Shown here: in pieces, positions 38,447-47,649 of the stretch
Layout: each line of letters starts with the position of its first letter
Numbering within the stretch: position 1 is the stretch's first letter
The notes under the pieces: model-generated
Database searches by the model: none
Seen by the model: only the letters and a program-made list of their open reading frames with translations
Told to the model about the DNA's origin: nothing
Program-made: the position numbers and the translations under genes
Assembly: GCF_024347355.1 (NCBI RefSeq)
Contig: NZ_AP025466.1
Location: forward strand, 1,426,001 to 1,490,000
Reading direction: 5' to 3'
DNA: 64,000 nucleotides
Source of the DNA: Vibrio chagasii
GTDB lineage: Bacteria; Pseudomonadota; Gammaproteobacteria; Enterobacterales; Vibrionaceae

Positions 38447-38474
38447 AAAAGGGAACCTTATGGTTCCCTTTTTC
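38447..38474. terminator. bidirectional terminator after glgB
   Basis: GGGAACC and GGTTCCC form a stem around TTAT, with A and T runs on both sides, between glgB and the convergent TetR-like gene. Confidence 0.92.
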
Positions 38475-38492
38475 TATTTGACAGTATCTTGT

Positions 38493-38963
38493 TTAGTGCT
38501 GCTTGAAGTTCGTAAGGTAGAGCATAGAGCGTCCTACTACGGTTTCAATAATCCTAATAGAGTCAGTTCCAAAGCTCTCGAGCATTTTATTTTTAAATGC
38601 ACCGTCTGAGCTGATATTAAACTCTTCTGGGCTTTTAACCTGAGATGCATGAAAGAACATCAACTTGATCACGTATAGGAATTGTTCATTACCGAGAGCG
38701 TTTTGCCAAGACTGAAGAAAGGCTTCTTCCGATGAGAATTCTAGGCTCTCTATAACGATAGATAGCATGGGTTGGTGCAATACGGAGCGGATAGCACGAG
38801 TCGTTGGGTAATAGCCCTGAAGCGTCGTTATACTAACCTCAACTTCTTGAGCAATCCTTGCATAAGTTAGTGCTTCATGACCTTCAGCAAGAAAAAGGTT
38901 GAGTACAATTTCATCGTAATGTTTTTGATTTTCTAGCTTCTGTATTTTAGTAATTCGAGACAT
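38493..38963 (-). CDS. short TetR-like regulator, copy A
   Basis: A 156-residue DNA-binding protein with an N-terminal TetR-type helix-turn-helix (EALTYARIAQEVEVSITTLQGYYPTTRAIRSVL, about residues 30-62) and a shortened helical effector domain; most TetR proteins are about 200 residues. It is nearly the same as the protein at 39225-39695, about 17 differences in 156 residues. These lie almost all in the first 100 residues; after residue 97 only two are seen. Its function and targets are unknown. It is followed directly by the glgB terminator. Confidence 0.8.
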   Translation of the reverse strand: MSRITKIQKLENQKHYDEIVLNLFLAEGHEALTYARIAQEVEVSITTLQGYYPTTRAIRSVLHQPMLSIVIESLEFSSEEAFLQSWQNALGNEQFLYVIKLMFFHASQVKSPEEFNISSDGAFKNKMLESFGTDSIRIIETVVGRSMLYLTNFKQH

Positions 38964-39179
38964 TTATAAATTATAGTTGTCTATTTCATATTGGGAAAGT
39001 CTTGGTATGTAAGGGAAATTCAGGTATGTAAGGCGCGGTGAGCAAATAAATAACGGTAGATTTATACGTGATAGCGTTAAACTAGCTTTAATCACGAGGT
39101 TTATAAGTTGTCCATAAAAGGATATAAAAATGGACGCACTGATTGTGCAGCCTTCTTCAGTTGCTTGTGTTTTAGGTAT

Positions 39180-39208
39180 GAAAAAGGAGCTTTAAAGCCC
39201 CTTTTTTA
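39180..39208 (-). terminator. terminator of TetR-like copy B
   Basis: On the minus strand AAGGGGCTTT faces AAAGCTCCTT with one mismatch, followed by T. It lies just after the copy B stop. Confidence 0.75.
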
Positions 39209-39224
39209 TTGACGATGTATTTGC

Positions 39225-39695
39225 TCAGTGCTGTCGGAAGTTCGTAAGGTAGAGCATAGAGCGTCCTACTACGGTTTCAATAATCCTAATGGAGTCAGTT
39301 CCAAAGCTCTCGAGCATTTTACTCTTAAATGCGCCATCTGAGCTGATATTGAACTCTTCAGGGCTTTTAACTTGAGATGCATGAAAGAACATCAACTTGA
39401 TCACGTATCGGAACTGTTCATCATCGAGAGCGTTTTGCCATGATTGAACAAACGCTTCCTCAGATGAGAAGTCTAGACTCTCTATAACAATCGATAGCAT
39501 GTGTTGGTGTAACACGGAGCGGATAGCACGAGTTGATGGGTAGTAACCCTGAAGCGTTGTTAAACTAATGCCAATTTCCTGAGCAATCCTTGCATAAGTT
39601 AGTGCTTCATGTCCTTCAGCTAGAAAAAGGCTTAGTACGATCTCATCGTAGTGCTTTTGGTTTTCTAGTTTCTGTACTTGGGTAATTCGAGCCAT
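39225..39695 (-). CDS. short TetR-like regulator, copy B
   Basis: A 156-residue protein that is the tandem duplicate of the gene at 38493-38963, same length and orientation, 732 bases apart. The recognition-helix region reads IGISLTTLQGYY against VEVSITTLQGYY in copy A, whereas the C-terminal portion SPEEFNISSDGAF...ESFGTDSIRIIETVVGRSMLYLTNF is almost the same. It should bind DNA as a dimer. Each copy has its own terminator, so they are separate transcription units. Confidence 0.8.
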   Translation of the reverse strand: MARITQVQKLENQKHYDEIVLSLFLAEGHEALTYARIAQEIGISLTTLQGYYPSTRAIRSVLHQHMLSIVIESLDFSSEEAFVQSWQNALDDEQFRYVIKLMFFHASQVKSPEEFNISSDGAFKSKMLESFGTDSIRIIETVVGRSMLYLTNFRQH

Positions 39696-39855
39696 TACAA
39701 ATCTCTATTTCGCGCAACATTCTGTAAAAGGAATATTAAGAGTTTCTAAATTAGAATTCAAACCGAAGATGTGAGGAAACGGTTACTTTATCGTCAAAAT
39801 CCGATGATTACGGTTTGTCCGGTTAAGTTTTGTTCAAAAGTGAATGGGGAAAATA

Positions 39856-39882
39856 AAACACCGCCCTATCGAGCGGTGTGTC
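39856..39882 (-). terminator. terminator of the ECF operon
   Basis: On the minus strand ACACCGC pairs with GCGGTGT across an eight-base loop, followed by TTTATTTT. It lies about 30 bases past the ecfT stop. Confidence 0.8.
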
Positions 39883-39908
39883 ATTTTAACTGATTGTTTA
39901 AACTGATA

Positions 39909-40748
39909 CTAAAATGGATACCAAAACAAAGCTGGTTCAAGAATGCGTTTTGCGATAGCCAATATCACGATTAAACCGATGATAAATAAACAAATAAAAT
40001 CGATGCGTTGTAATGGCGCGTAGCTATACCAAGTGCGCGACTTGTGTCTGCCAAAGCCACGCAGCGTCATAGCATTCGATATTTCATCTGCTCTATCTAG
40101 GCTTGAGAAAATCAATGGCCCTAACACTTTAGCAACATTTTTAATGCGTGTAAGAAGTGGCGCTTTCTTAGATAGTTCAACACCACGAGCTTGTTGGGCA
40201 TGCATGATGTTGACGAAATCCTTCTTAACTTCTGGCAAATAACGTAGCGTTAAGCTCACTGCGTAGGCAATCTTGTAAGGAACACCAATGCGGTTGAGGC
40301 TAGCCGCAAACTCAGTCGGGTGCGTTGTGAATACAAAGATCAGCGCTATCGGAAACATACTCATGTACTTAAGTGTTACGGTCACCAAGTAAAACAATGT
40401 CTCTTGGCTCAACGAGTAGTTACCCGGTAATGTTAGCAATAAAGTTTCGCTGCCAATGAGCTCAGTACCTTGCTGTGGGGCTAGCAGATACATGAACAAA
40501 GCATTTAGGCTTAGGACACTAGCCGTACCTAGCAACAGAGGCTTATAAACCCTAACAGGTACTCTGGTTAGCTTGAGTAGGTAAAGCCCCGTTAGGATAA
40601 GTAACGTGATTAACCGTAGGTCGAATGTCGTTAATACAACAGTCACCCAAGCTAAGAAAAGAGCAAACTTAGTGATGCCGTTTAACGCATGCAGCGGTGA
40701 TTTGGTATCAATGTAGTTGATGCCGAATTTTACTTTTGATGCATTCAT
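39909..40748 (-). CDS. ecfT: ECF transporter transmembrane (T) component
   Basis: A 279-residue inner-membrane protein with about five to six hydrophobic segments. It couples the ATPases to the substrate-binding S component of an energy-coupling factor vitamin importer. The coupling helices with the family motifs are MHAQQARGVEL and AMTLRGFGRHKSR. It overlaps the ATPase gene by four bases, so translation is coupled. Confidence 0.88.
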   Translation of the reverse strand: MNASKVKFGINYIDTKSPLHALNGITKFALFLAWVTVVLTTFDLRLITLLILTGLYLLKLTRVPVRVYKPLLLGTASVLSLNALFMYLLAPQQGTELIGSETLLLTLPGNYSLSQETLFYLVTVTLKYMSMFPIALIFVFTTHPTEFAASLNRIGVPYKIAYAVSLTLRYLPEVKKDFVNIMHAQQARGVELSKKAPLLTRIKNVAKVLGPLIFSSLDRADEISNAMTLRGFGRHKSRTWYSYAPLQRIDFICLFIIGLIVILAIAKRILEPALFWYPF

Positions 40749-42439
40749 AGCGAGCTTCTCTCGTAGTCGATGAAGTACTGCATAAATGCATTGGTGTCGT
40801 CGATTTTCATCATGGTCGCGAGTTCATAAATACTGGTGGTACAGAGGTTCGCACGCTCTAGAAGCGATGGTTGGCTGAACACCTCAGTCATGTCTGCGTT
40901 AGCAATCAGCTTGCTGTCAGCAATGACGATTGAGCGTGTGGTGTACTCTAGAACCAGGTGCATGTCGTGTGAAATGATCACGACGGTGATACCTAACTCG
41001 CGGTTAAGCTTTTGGATAAACGCCAGCATTGAGGTGTAGTTACGGTAATCTTGACCCGCTGTTGGTTCATCCAAGATCAGAAGCTCAGGTTCTAATACTA
41101 GGATAGAAGCAATCGTTACGCGTTTTTTCTGGCCGTAGCTCAGTGCTTCAATTGGCCAGTGGCGGAACTTACTCAAGCCACACAGCTCAAGAACGTTCTC
41201 AACTTTCTCTTTGATTTCCTGCTCTGCAACCCCACGATTACGCAGACCGAATGCAACTTCATCAAAGATCATATGATGAGAGATCATATGATTTGGGTTC
41301 TGCATAACAACGCCGACTTTCTGGCTTCTTTCGAAGATAGAAAGCTCTGATAGGTCTTCATCGTTAAGGTATGAAGAGCCTGAATCTGCGTCAATCACAC
41401 CCATGATAATCTTGGTGATGGTCGATTTACCTGAGCCATTTTTACCTAAGATTGAAACGAACTCACCTTTGCCAATCTTAAAGCTAACGTCTTCGAGAGC
41501 GTTCTTTTCGCCATCATAGGAGTAAGTCAGACCGTGGACCTCAAGTAAAGGTTGGTACTGTTTCTCGGTAACTGGAGTCGGGCGCTCTGCAAACCAAGTC
41601 TGAACCGCAGGGCGGAATCTTTTGTAATCGAGAGCTTTGAGGTTTGATAGCTTATCTTCACTGGTCAAAGGTGCTTTCGCTGCCTTCAGAGCAGATAAAT
41701 AAAGTGGTTCACGAATACCGTGTGTTTCAAGCAGTTCAGAAGCTAAGATTTCATCGGGTGTCATGTCTGCAACAATTTCACCGCGCTCCATCAAGATCAC
41801 TCGGTCGATATCGCGGTGTAGAACATCCTCAAGGCGATGCTCGATGATTACAATAGTCTTGTTGGTTTCTTTATGAAGCTGGTCGATGATTTCGATAGTC
41901 GCTTTGCCCGTTTTCGGGTCAAGGCTAGCCAAAGGTTCATCAAACAATAGGATGTCAACGTCATCAACTAAGATGCCCGCTAATGACACGCGTTGTTTTT
42001 GGCCGCCAGATAGATCATGTGGCGAGCGATCAAGCATATCTGCTAAGTCGACCATTTTTGCTGTCGACTTAACCAGAGGGTACATATCAATGTTCGACAC
42101 TAACTGATTTTCCAGCGCGAATGCGATGTCTTCACCAATACTCAAACCGACAAATTGGCTATCAGTATCTTGTAATACTGTGCCGACTTGCTCGGTATAG
42201 TCGTGCATTGAAAAATCAGAAATGTTCTTGCCGTTGATCTCTAAAGAACCGGTAACCTCACCTTTAATCGCGTGAGGGATTAGGCCGTTGAGACATTGAC
42301 CTAGGGTAGATTTACCACTACCACTTGGTCCAATAATGACGATTTTCTCCCCTTTCTCTATCCTTAGATTGATATTTTTTAGCGTCGGTTTATCCAGCGA
42401 CTCATATCTAAAAGAGAAGTTCGAAAATGCTATAGTCAT
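40745..42439 (-). CDS. ECF transporter fused double ATPase (A-A')
   Basis: A 564-residue cytoplasmic protein with two ABC ATPase domains in tandem. The first has Walker A GPSGSGKST (about residue 37), signature LSGGQKQR and Walker B ILLFDEP. The second (from about residue 300) has GKNGSGKST, LSYGQKKR and LLILDEP. Both look catalytically complete. Many ECF systems use two separate ATPases; the fusion is a known variant. It sits between the S component (6 bases) and ecfT (overlap), the usual S-A-T set. Confidence 0.9.
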   Translation of the reverse strand: MTIAFSNFSFRYESLDKPTLKNINLRIEKGEKIVIIGPSGSGKSTLGQCLNGLIPHAIKGEVTGSLEINGKNISDFSMHDYTEQVGTVLQDTDSQFVGLSIGEDIAFALENQLVSNIDMYPLVKSTAKMVDLADMLDRSPHDLSGGQKQRVSLAGILVDDVDILLFDEPLASLDPKTGKATIEIIDQLHKETNKTIVIIEHRLEDVLHRDIDRVILMERGEIVADMTPDEILASELLETHGIREPLYLSALKAAKAPLTSEDKLSNLKALDYKRFRPAVQTWFAERPTPVTEKQYQPLLEVHGLTYSYDGEKNALEDVSFKIGKGEFVSILGKNGSGKSTITKIIMGVIDADSGSSYLNDEDLSELSIFERSQKVGVVMQNPNHMISHHMIFDEVAFGLRNRGVAEQEIKEKVENVLELCGLSKFRHWPIEALSYGQKKRVTIASILVLEPELLILDEPTAGQDYRNYTSMLAFIQKLNRELGITVVIISHDMHLVLEYTTRSIVIADSKLIANADMTEVFSQPSLLERANLCTTSIYELATMMKIDDTNAFMQYFIDYERSSL

Positions 42440-42445
42440 TATCGC

Positions 42446-42994
42446 TTATGCCTCAGTCAGGTTACGGCTTTGTTTGTTGCGTTTAGCGACTGATTTCAGG
42501 ATCAGCAAGCCAACAACAGCGATCAGAACGGTGTTACCCGCTGCAATAATAGACAGTTGAGTGAAGACTTTAGTAAACGGTTCTGCATAAAGGATGGTAT
42601 CTAGGAATGCAGAGCAGCCGTAACCGACCACATTACCGGCAAGGGCAAGTACCACAAACAGCGCAAAATCTTTCATTGGCAATTCGCCTTGTTGAAGGCG
42701 GTTCTTGGTGAGCATCGGGAACAAACCGATGATCATGCCCACGATACCTGAGCCTAGTACCCAAGTTAACCAAACGCCCCAACCAGCGAATAGATCCGTT
42801 ACCCAGTGGCCAATGAAGCCGACTAAGAAGCCTACAATTGGGCCGAACAAAACAGAAAACAGTGCTAACACCGCCATCGCTGGTTTTAATGTCGTATTAG
42901 CGAACACTGGGACACCAAACATAGGTAAACCACCAATGCCATACAGTGCTGCGCCAATGGCAATGACAACCACTGTTTTAGCTGAAAAGTTCAT
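42446..42994 (-). CDS. ECF transporter substrate-binding (S) component, UPF0397 family
   Basis: A 182-residue inner-membrane protein with about six hydrophobic segments. The stretch [46 protein letters not shown] is typical of UPF0397 S components. S components bind the vitamin or precursor; the ligand for this family is not certain from sequence. The start MNFSAK has a GAGGT Shine-Dalgarno; an ATG-type start four codons upstream is unlikely. It is the first gene of the importer operon. Confidence 0.82.
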   Translation of the reverse strand: MNFSAKTVVVIAIGAALYGIGGLPMFGVPVFANTTLKPAMAVLALFSVLFGPIVGFLVGFIGHWVTDLFAGWGVWLTWVLGSGIVGMIIGLFPMLTKNRLQQGELPMKDFALFVVLALAGNVVGYGCSAFLDTILYAEPFTKVFTQLSIIAAGNTVLIAVVGLLILKSVAKRNKQSRNLTEA

Positions 42995-43105
42995 AGGTAA
43001 CCTCAAATACTGAAAGATAAAAATAACAAAGAACGTATATTCGCCATTTCTAATAGGTATCTCATCGAGATCGTTTTTTAGGCAAATATGAAAAAGAAGG
43101 CGCGC

Positions 43106-43137
43106 ATTATACAGTAGAACCCTTCCATAAGGGAAGG
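43106..43137 (-). promoter_or_regulatory. promoter and palindromic operator of the ECF operon
   Basis: On the minus strand a TATAAT -10 lies at 43106-43111. The palindrome CCTTCCATAAGGGAAGG (43121-43137) sits where the -35 should be, so a repressor bound there could block the promoter. The factor is unknown. Confidence 0.5.
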
Positions 43138-43218
43138 TAAGTGTCTAGATGTCTAAAATTCCATCCACATACGCCTATATGATGTAAAAAGCCGTGGGTT
43201 GTGGTTAATCAAGCAACA

Positions 43219-43245
43219 AAAAAGCCAGAGCAGGTCTGGCTTTTC
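43219..43245 (-). terminator. terminator of yiaWV
   Basis: On the minus strand AAAAGCCAGA pairs with TCTGGCTTTT across five bases, followed by six T. Confidence 0.88.
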
Positions 43246-43295
43246 ATTCACATTAACAGTGTGTTAAGTCAGTTCTTGACCAACCTATACCTGGC

Positions 43296-44426
43296 TTAAT
43301 GATCTAGGTATAGGTAGTTTTGCCAACTCTTCATGCGGATAAGTACTTTACGCATGATAGAGACGTGAGTGAAGCTATCTGAATAAACCGCAACTTCTAC
43401 TGCTGTACCCATAGGTAAATGGAAATCAGACAGGTCATCAGTAATGCTTAATTTAACAAGCACACGGCCACTGGTACGCAATGCCTCAGTACCTAGTAGT
43501 TCACCTCTCGCTTGAAATTGGCTCTCACCGATGGCTGGAATCACTTCTTCGATTCGTCCTTTGAATACTCTGCCTGGTAATGCTCTGAACAGGAACTCTG
43601 CTTCGTAGCCTGGCTGTAAGCGCTGCAAGGAGTTTTGTCTAAAGGCTGCAGTGTAGAACTGGTCTTCTGTGTGGACAAAGGTCATCACAGGAGCGAGTGG
43701 AAGTGGTACCGCCATAACTCCCGGACGCAGCGCTAATTGTGTTACGTAACCATCTGTAGGTGCTCGAACGACAGTTTGCTCTAAGTTAAACTGAGCTTTA
43801 CGCAATTCAGATAATAGACTTAACACCGCCGTGTTCTCACCACCGATCTCAGAATCTAAAGCAAATTTTGCTCTTTCTAAGGTTGCATCCGCCACTTTAA
43901 CCGCTGCTTCTGATGCTTTGTAAGCTTGTCTACGAGTGTCCAATTGTTGTTCCGTAAAGGCGCCACTGTCGTAACCGCGCTTGTAACGAGAGAACTCACG
44001 CTGTGCTTTATCTCTTTCAGCAATGGCTTTGATTCTCGCAGCTTCTGCTTCAGCAACATCAGATTCCATTCCTAACGCACCTTGGCTCGCTTCTTTTACT
44101 TTTGCTTCTAATCTTGCGACCTCAGCCTCGAATGGAATAGGATCGATTTTAAAGAGGATATCACCCTTTTTAAGAGGTTTATTCGCCTTTACAGGTACTT
44201 CAATCACTTTACCTCTAACCCCTGAAACGATAGGAGTTGTTGAGTAAACTTGGTTACCAATCTGAGTGAAAGGGTGGTTATAGTTCATCAGTAAAATCAA
44301 AGTACCGATGATGATCACACCGCCAAGAACAGCAGTAGGGACAGTCCATTTATTGAGCGGAATGTTGAACACCTTAAAAATGGTGATACACAGTGCCGCA
44401 TAGGTCATTATCAGCAGTAAATCCAT
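43296..44426 (-). CDS. yiaV: YiaV-like HlyD/membrane fusion protein
   Basis: A 376-residue periplasmic adaptor protein. It has two N-terminal hydrophobic segments (about residues 3-20 and 30-47). The biotinyl-lipoyl half-motifs are VRGKVIEVPVKANKPLKKGDILFKIDP and VVRAPTDGYVTQLALRPG, with an alpha-helical hairpin between them (about 100-215). The C-terminal SVMRKVL-like ending SIMRKVLIRMKSWQNYLYLDH is as in E. coli YiaV. Such proteins join inner-membrane pumps to outer-membrane channels, but here no pump gene is adjacent. It overlaps yiaW by one base. Confidence 0.85.
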   Translation of the reverse strand: MDLLLIMTYAALCITIFKVFNIPLNKWTVPTAVLGGVIIIGTLILLMNYNHPFTQIGNQVYSTTPIVSGVRGKVIEVPVKANKPLKKGDILFKIDPIPFEAEVARLEAKVKEASQGALGMESDVAEAEAARIKAIAERDKAQREFSRYKRGYDSGAFTEQQLDTRRQAYKASEAAVKVADATLERAKFALDSEIGGENTAVLSLLSELRKAQFNLEQTVVRAPTDGYVTQLALRPGVMAVPLPLAPVMTFVHTEDQFYTAAFRQNSLQRLQPGYEAEFLFRALPGRVFKGRIEEVIPAIGESQFQARGELLGTEALRTSGRVLVKLSITDDLSDFHLPMGTAVEVAVYSDSFTHVSIMRKVLIRMKSWQNYLYLDH

Positions 44427-44821
44427 TACTTAACCTCCTGATCTTGAGCTTCATTTTGGTCGTTGTTTTGCTTGCTTTGCTCTGGCTTTGCTTTCTTGAG
44501 CTGTGATATTTCTTCCTGAAGAGTGCTCACTTGGTCGATTAAGGTATCAACGCGGTGGTGAATATCGTGCTGTTCTTCTTCGAGTTTGGCAAAGCCCCAC
44601 CCACGATCTTTGCGCCATAACGTCGCCCAGATCCAAAGAAACGGCCAAATAGTGTGTAGAGTGAAAAGGCTAACCCAGCCAGAGACATGAATAGCATCTT
44701 GATGAGGATGATTGCGTCCTTTAGCAATTTCATAGGGAATATCGTGAATGACGATGATGCCGTAGAAGATGACTAATGCTACGAAAATCAGTAGACCGAG
44801 CGCAAAGTAGTCTAAAAACAT
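44426..44821 (-). CDS. yiaW: YiaW-like DUF3302 membrane protein
   Basis: A 131-residue inner-membrane protein with two hydrophobic segments (about residues 4-25 and 47-68). The family stretches are YGIIVIHDIPYEIAKGRNHPHQDAIHVSGWVSLFTLHTIWPFLWIW, followed by a coiled-coil-like tail (TLIDQVSTLQEEISQLKKAK) and a Gln/Glu-rich end. E. coli has the same yiaW-yiaV order. The stop and the yiaV start overlap as TAATG, so the pair is coupled. The function is unknown. Confidence 0.82.
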   Translation of the reverse strand: MFLDYFALGLLIFVALVIFYGIIVIHDIPYEIAKGRNHPHQDAIHVSGWVSLFTLHTIWPFLWIWATLWRKDRGWGFAKLEEEQHDIHHRVDTLIDQVSTLQEEISQLKKAKPEQSKQNNDQNEAQDQEVK

Positions 44822-45069
44822 AACAGATCCTTGTGATGTTAGATATTAGTTTTAAATATAGTAGGCTACCATCCAAGTAATTGTTATCAAAATGATTTAC
44901 CGAGTTATAAATAATGTGTTTTTGCTTCTAATGTGAGCGATGTCATTATTGGAACTTATAAAATCACTCTCTAATTTATTGAGTTATTTCTGTTATCTTG
45001 TTTGTCATACTGGTTCAATAGTGATCGTTGAAGTATGCGTGATGCACAAAACCACAAGGATGGATACAA

Positions 45070-45972
45070 ATGTATATAGGTGAAATAGCGGCGATCGGTG
45101 CCGCTATCGTGTGGGCGTGTGCAACTTGGATTTATGGGCAATTTGGGCATCGTTTCTCAGCAATGCAGCTCAATATCATCAAGGGCTTGGTTGCTTCCGT
45201 AATGATGCTGCTTGTGATGCCGCTTATCCCAATGCCAGAGTTTGAACTGAGTGCTAATCACTTTTGGATATTGGTAATTTCAGGGATTATTGGAATCGCA
45301 ATTGGTGACAGCGCTTACTTTGCTGCTTTGAAAAGAATTGGTGCTAATAAGACACTGCTGCTTGAGTCTTTAGCTCCGCCTCTTTCTGGCGTGCTGGCTT
45401 TGATGTTCTTAGGTGCTGCGTTGACACTTCAAAGTTGGCTCGGTGTCGTCATCACCACGTTAGCGGTGACCTTCGTAGTATTTCAGCCATCTAATTCGGT
45501 GAGTGATGATTCAACTAACCAAGCGCAATGGAGCGGCATTGGGTACGGGCTAGTAGCAAGTGTGTGCCAAGCTTCAGGTGTGGTCATTTCTCACTATGCT
45601 TTGGTTGCTGGTGATATCCCACCTTTGTTGGGGGCGTTGATTCGCCTGACAATCGGCGTGTTTGCGGTGATGATTATTATTCCTTTTGTTGAGAATAAAC
45701 CTTACTCATCAATCAAAAGGGATTTGTGGGAGATGACGAAACTCGACAAACTATGGTTACTCAGCGCCATTTTTGTTGGGACGTTTCTCGCGCTTTGGTT
45801 GCAACAAATCGCTTTAAAAAATGCCAATCCCGCGATAGCTCAAACATTGATTGCGACCAGTCCGGTCTTTATTCTGGTGATCTATGCGTTGAAAGGGGAG
45901 AAGGTCTCAAAACAGAGTCTTATAGGCACGCTTGCCGCAGTAGGTGGAATATCTTTGTTCTTCTATCAATAA
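45070..45972 (+). CDS. EamA/DMT family transporter
   Basis: A 300-residue inner-membrane protein with ten predicted hydrophobic segments arranged as two EamA repeats. The first starts YIGEIAAIGAAIVWACATWIYG, and the second includes GYGLVASVCQASGVVISHYAL. Members export amino acids or other small metabolites; no substrate can be given. It is a lone plus-strand gene divergent from yiaW. Confidence 0.8.
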   Translation: MYIGEIAAIGAAIVWACATWIYGQFGHRFSAMQLNIIKGLVASVMMLLVMPLIPMPEFELSANHFWILVISGIIGIAIGDSAYFAALKRIGANKTLLLESLAPPLSGVLALMFLGAALTLQSWLGVVITTLAVTFVVFQPSNSVSDDSTNQAQWSGIGYGLVASVCQASGVVISHYALVAGDIPPLLGALIRLTIGVFAVMIIIPFVENKPYSSIKRDLWEMTKLDKLWLLSAIFVGTFLALWLQQIALKNANPAIAQTLIATSPVFILVIYALKGEKVSKQSLIGTLAAVGGISLFFYQ

Positions 45973-46025
45973 CGTCTTTTCATGAATAGATAAAGCTCGA
46001 AGCAAGTTATTGTTTTGCTATTGGA

Positions 46026-46054
46026 TAGTGCCGAGCTGAAGTGGTTCGGCACTA
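46026..46054. terminator. hairpin between the convergent EamA and TPR-GGDEF genes
   Basis: AGTGCCGA pairs with TCGGCACT across 11 bases. T tracts are weak, so termination is likely but modest. Confidence 0.5.
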
Positions 46055-46068
46055 CTTTAACTATTTCA

Positions 46069-47649
46069 TTACTCGGTGCAGACTTGGTTTCGACCGTTTG
46101 CTTTTGCACGATATAAGGCTTTGTCTGCTCGATAGAAGGTACGCTGTGTATTCTCTCCCTCACGATGCATCGTGATACCAATACTGACTGTTAAGCCACG
46201 CTCACCGAGTATTTCATGCCAACCAAATTGGAAAATTCGTTCACGGTAATTCTCTGAGTGCATTTCTGCTTTTGCCATGTCGGTATTTTCGAGAATTACT
46301 AAGAACTCTTCCCCACCGAATCTGACACAGGAAGCGCCTCGGAACTTGAAGTATGACCTTAACTCTTGAGAAACACTTACAATTGCTTTATCGCCCACTA
46401 GGTGGCTCAGTTCATCATTGATCGACTTAAAGTGATCAATATCGACAACCATGAGTGCGAAAGAGGTGTCGTGTAACAGCATGTCTTTTAGCTTCACATC
46501 TAACCATCGGCGGTTGTTCAAACCAGTTAATGGGTCGGTGAAAACATCCTGTTGGAGCTGTGCCACAGCGTTTTTGTGCTGTTCGGTTGTCTCTTTTAGC
46601 TCTCGGTTTTCTTGTTCAGAGAGGATGAGTTTTAATTGCAGCTCGAATCTCGATAGGCGACGAAGCTGGCTGGCTCCTAGTTCACTGATTGGGATCTGTT
46701 TCATTAGATCCGTCTCAATTCGGTAGCCTTTTTTCTCGTAGCTTAGTGCTTCCTGAAAACGTCCTTGGTTCATGCACACGTCGCTTAGCGAATCATAGAA
46801 CCGTTTAGCGAGTACTGGGGATGAGTAAACCTTCATGCGCTTGTCTGTACTCGACAAGATCATGCTGGCGTATTCTTGTTTACCAATTGCACTTAAACAA
46901 TGAGCGAGCTCGAGACGTGTCATGGTTGCTAACCAACTTGCTTGCGTGTTGTTAGCAGAGTATTGAATCTTAGACAGGCAACGCAGTGCTTCGTGATACT
47001 TCTTATTTGCACGCAACACTTTTGCTTGGTATAGCAATATTTGAGCAGTCAGTAATTTGTTGCTGACCAGAATACTGAGCTCTTCACACTCATTGAGCAG
47101 GTCACTCGCTGCAGTAATCCTATTCAGTAGCACTAGGCTCGCCACCATATGAAGCTTGAACTTAAGACGAAGTGAGCGACTACTTATCGCATGGTCAATG
47201 CTGTTTATTTTCTGGTAATAGCGGAGAGCTCGGTTGTGGTCGCCATAAGCGTCACACAGGTTTCCCATACCTAGAATTGCCATGACGTATTCATCGATAT
47301 AGCCATGTTCAACGGCGATGGATGATGAGCTAACGAACTCATTAAGTGCCGAAGTGTAATCCCCAACTTCTACCAAGCGATCACTTAGGCTAGTTTTTAC
47401 GGTCAGAATATCTTCTATATCTGTTGGCAAATTTAATAGATTGAGTGCCAGTCTAAGTTCTTCGATACTGGTTTGGGTTTGCTGGAGTTCAGCGCGATAT
47501 TCCGAACTAATGATATAGCAGTGCGCTTGCTCGGTTTTGGTTGTCGAAACATGCTGGCGAATATGATTCCAGAATATGATTGCTTCTTCACCTGAAACGG
47601 AAGAGGGGTCTAGACCGGCATCGGTGATTTTACTTAGTAGCGTTTCCAT
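46069..47649 (-). CDS. TPR-containing diguanylate cyclase (GGEEF)
   Basis: A 526-residue cytoplasmic protein with no membrane segment. TPR-like helical repeats cover about residues 60-320, a coiled coil about 325-360, and a C-terminal GGDEF domain. The domain is complete: DPLTGLNNRRW, DIDHFKSINDELSHLVGD, RFGGEEFLVIL and ADKALYRAKANGRNQV. It should make c-di-GMP. No RxxD inhibitory site is evident upstream of the signature. The start ATG overlaps the stop of the upstream TPR gene by one base (TGATG), so the two are made together. Confidence 0.88.
   Translation of the reverse strand: METLLSKITDAGLDPSSVSGEEAIIFWNHIRQHVSTTKTEQAHCYIISSEYRAELQQTQTSIEELRLALNLLNLPTDIEDILTVKTSLSDRLVEVGDYTSALNEFVSSSSIAVEHGYIDEYVMAILGMGNLCDAYGDHNRALRYYQKINSIDHAISSRSLRLKFKLHMVASLVLLNRITAASDLLNECEELSILVSNKLLTAQILLYQAKVLRANKKYHEALRCLSKIQYSANNTQASWLATMTRLELAHCLSAIGKQEYASMILSSTDKRMKVYSSPVLAKRFYDSLSDVCMNQGRFQEALSYEKKGYRIETDLMKQIPISELGASQLRRLSRFELQLKLILSEQENRELKETTEQHKNAVAQLQQDVFTDPLTGLNNRRWLDVKLKDMLLHDTSFALMVVDIDHFKSINDELSHLVGDKAIVSVSQELRSYFKFRGASCVRFGGEEFLVILENTDMAKAEMHSENYRERIFQFGWHEILGERGLTVSIGITMHREGENTQRTFYRADKALYRAKANGRNQVCTE

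Noticed and set aside
43007..43105. Riboswitch in the leader of the ECF operon
   Set aside because: The leader is about 100 bases and I could not find conserved TPP, FMN, cobalamin or other known riboswitch cores.
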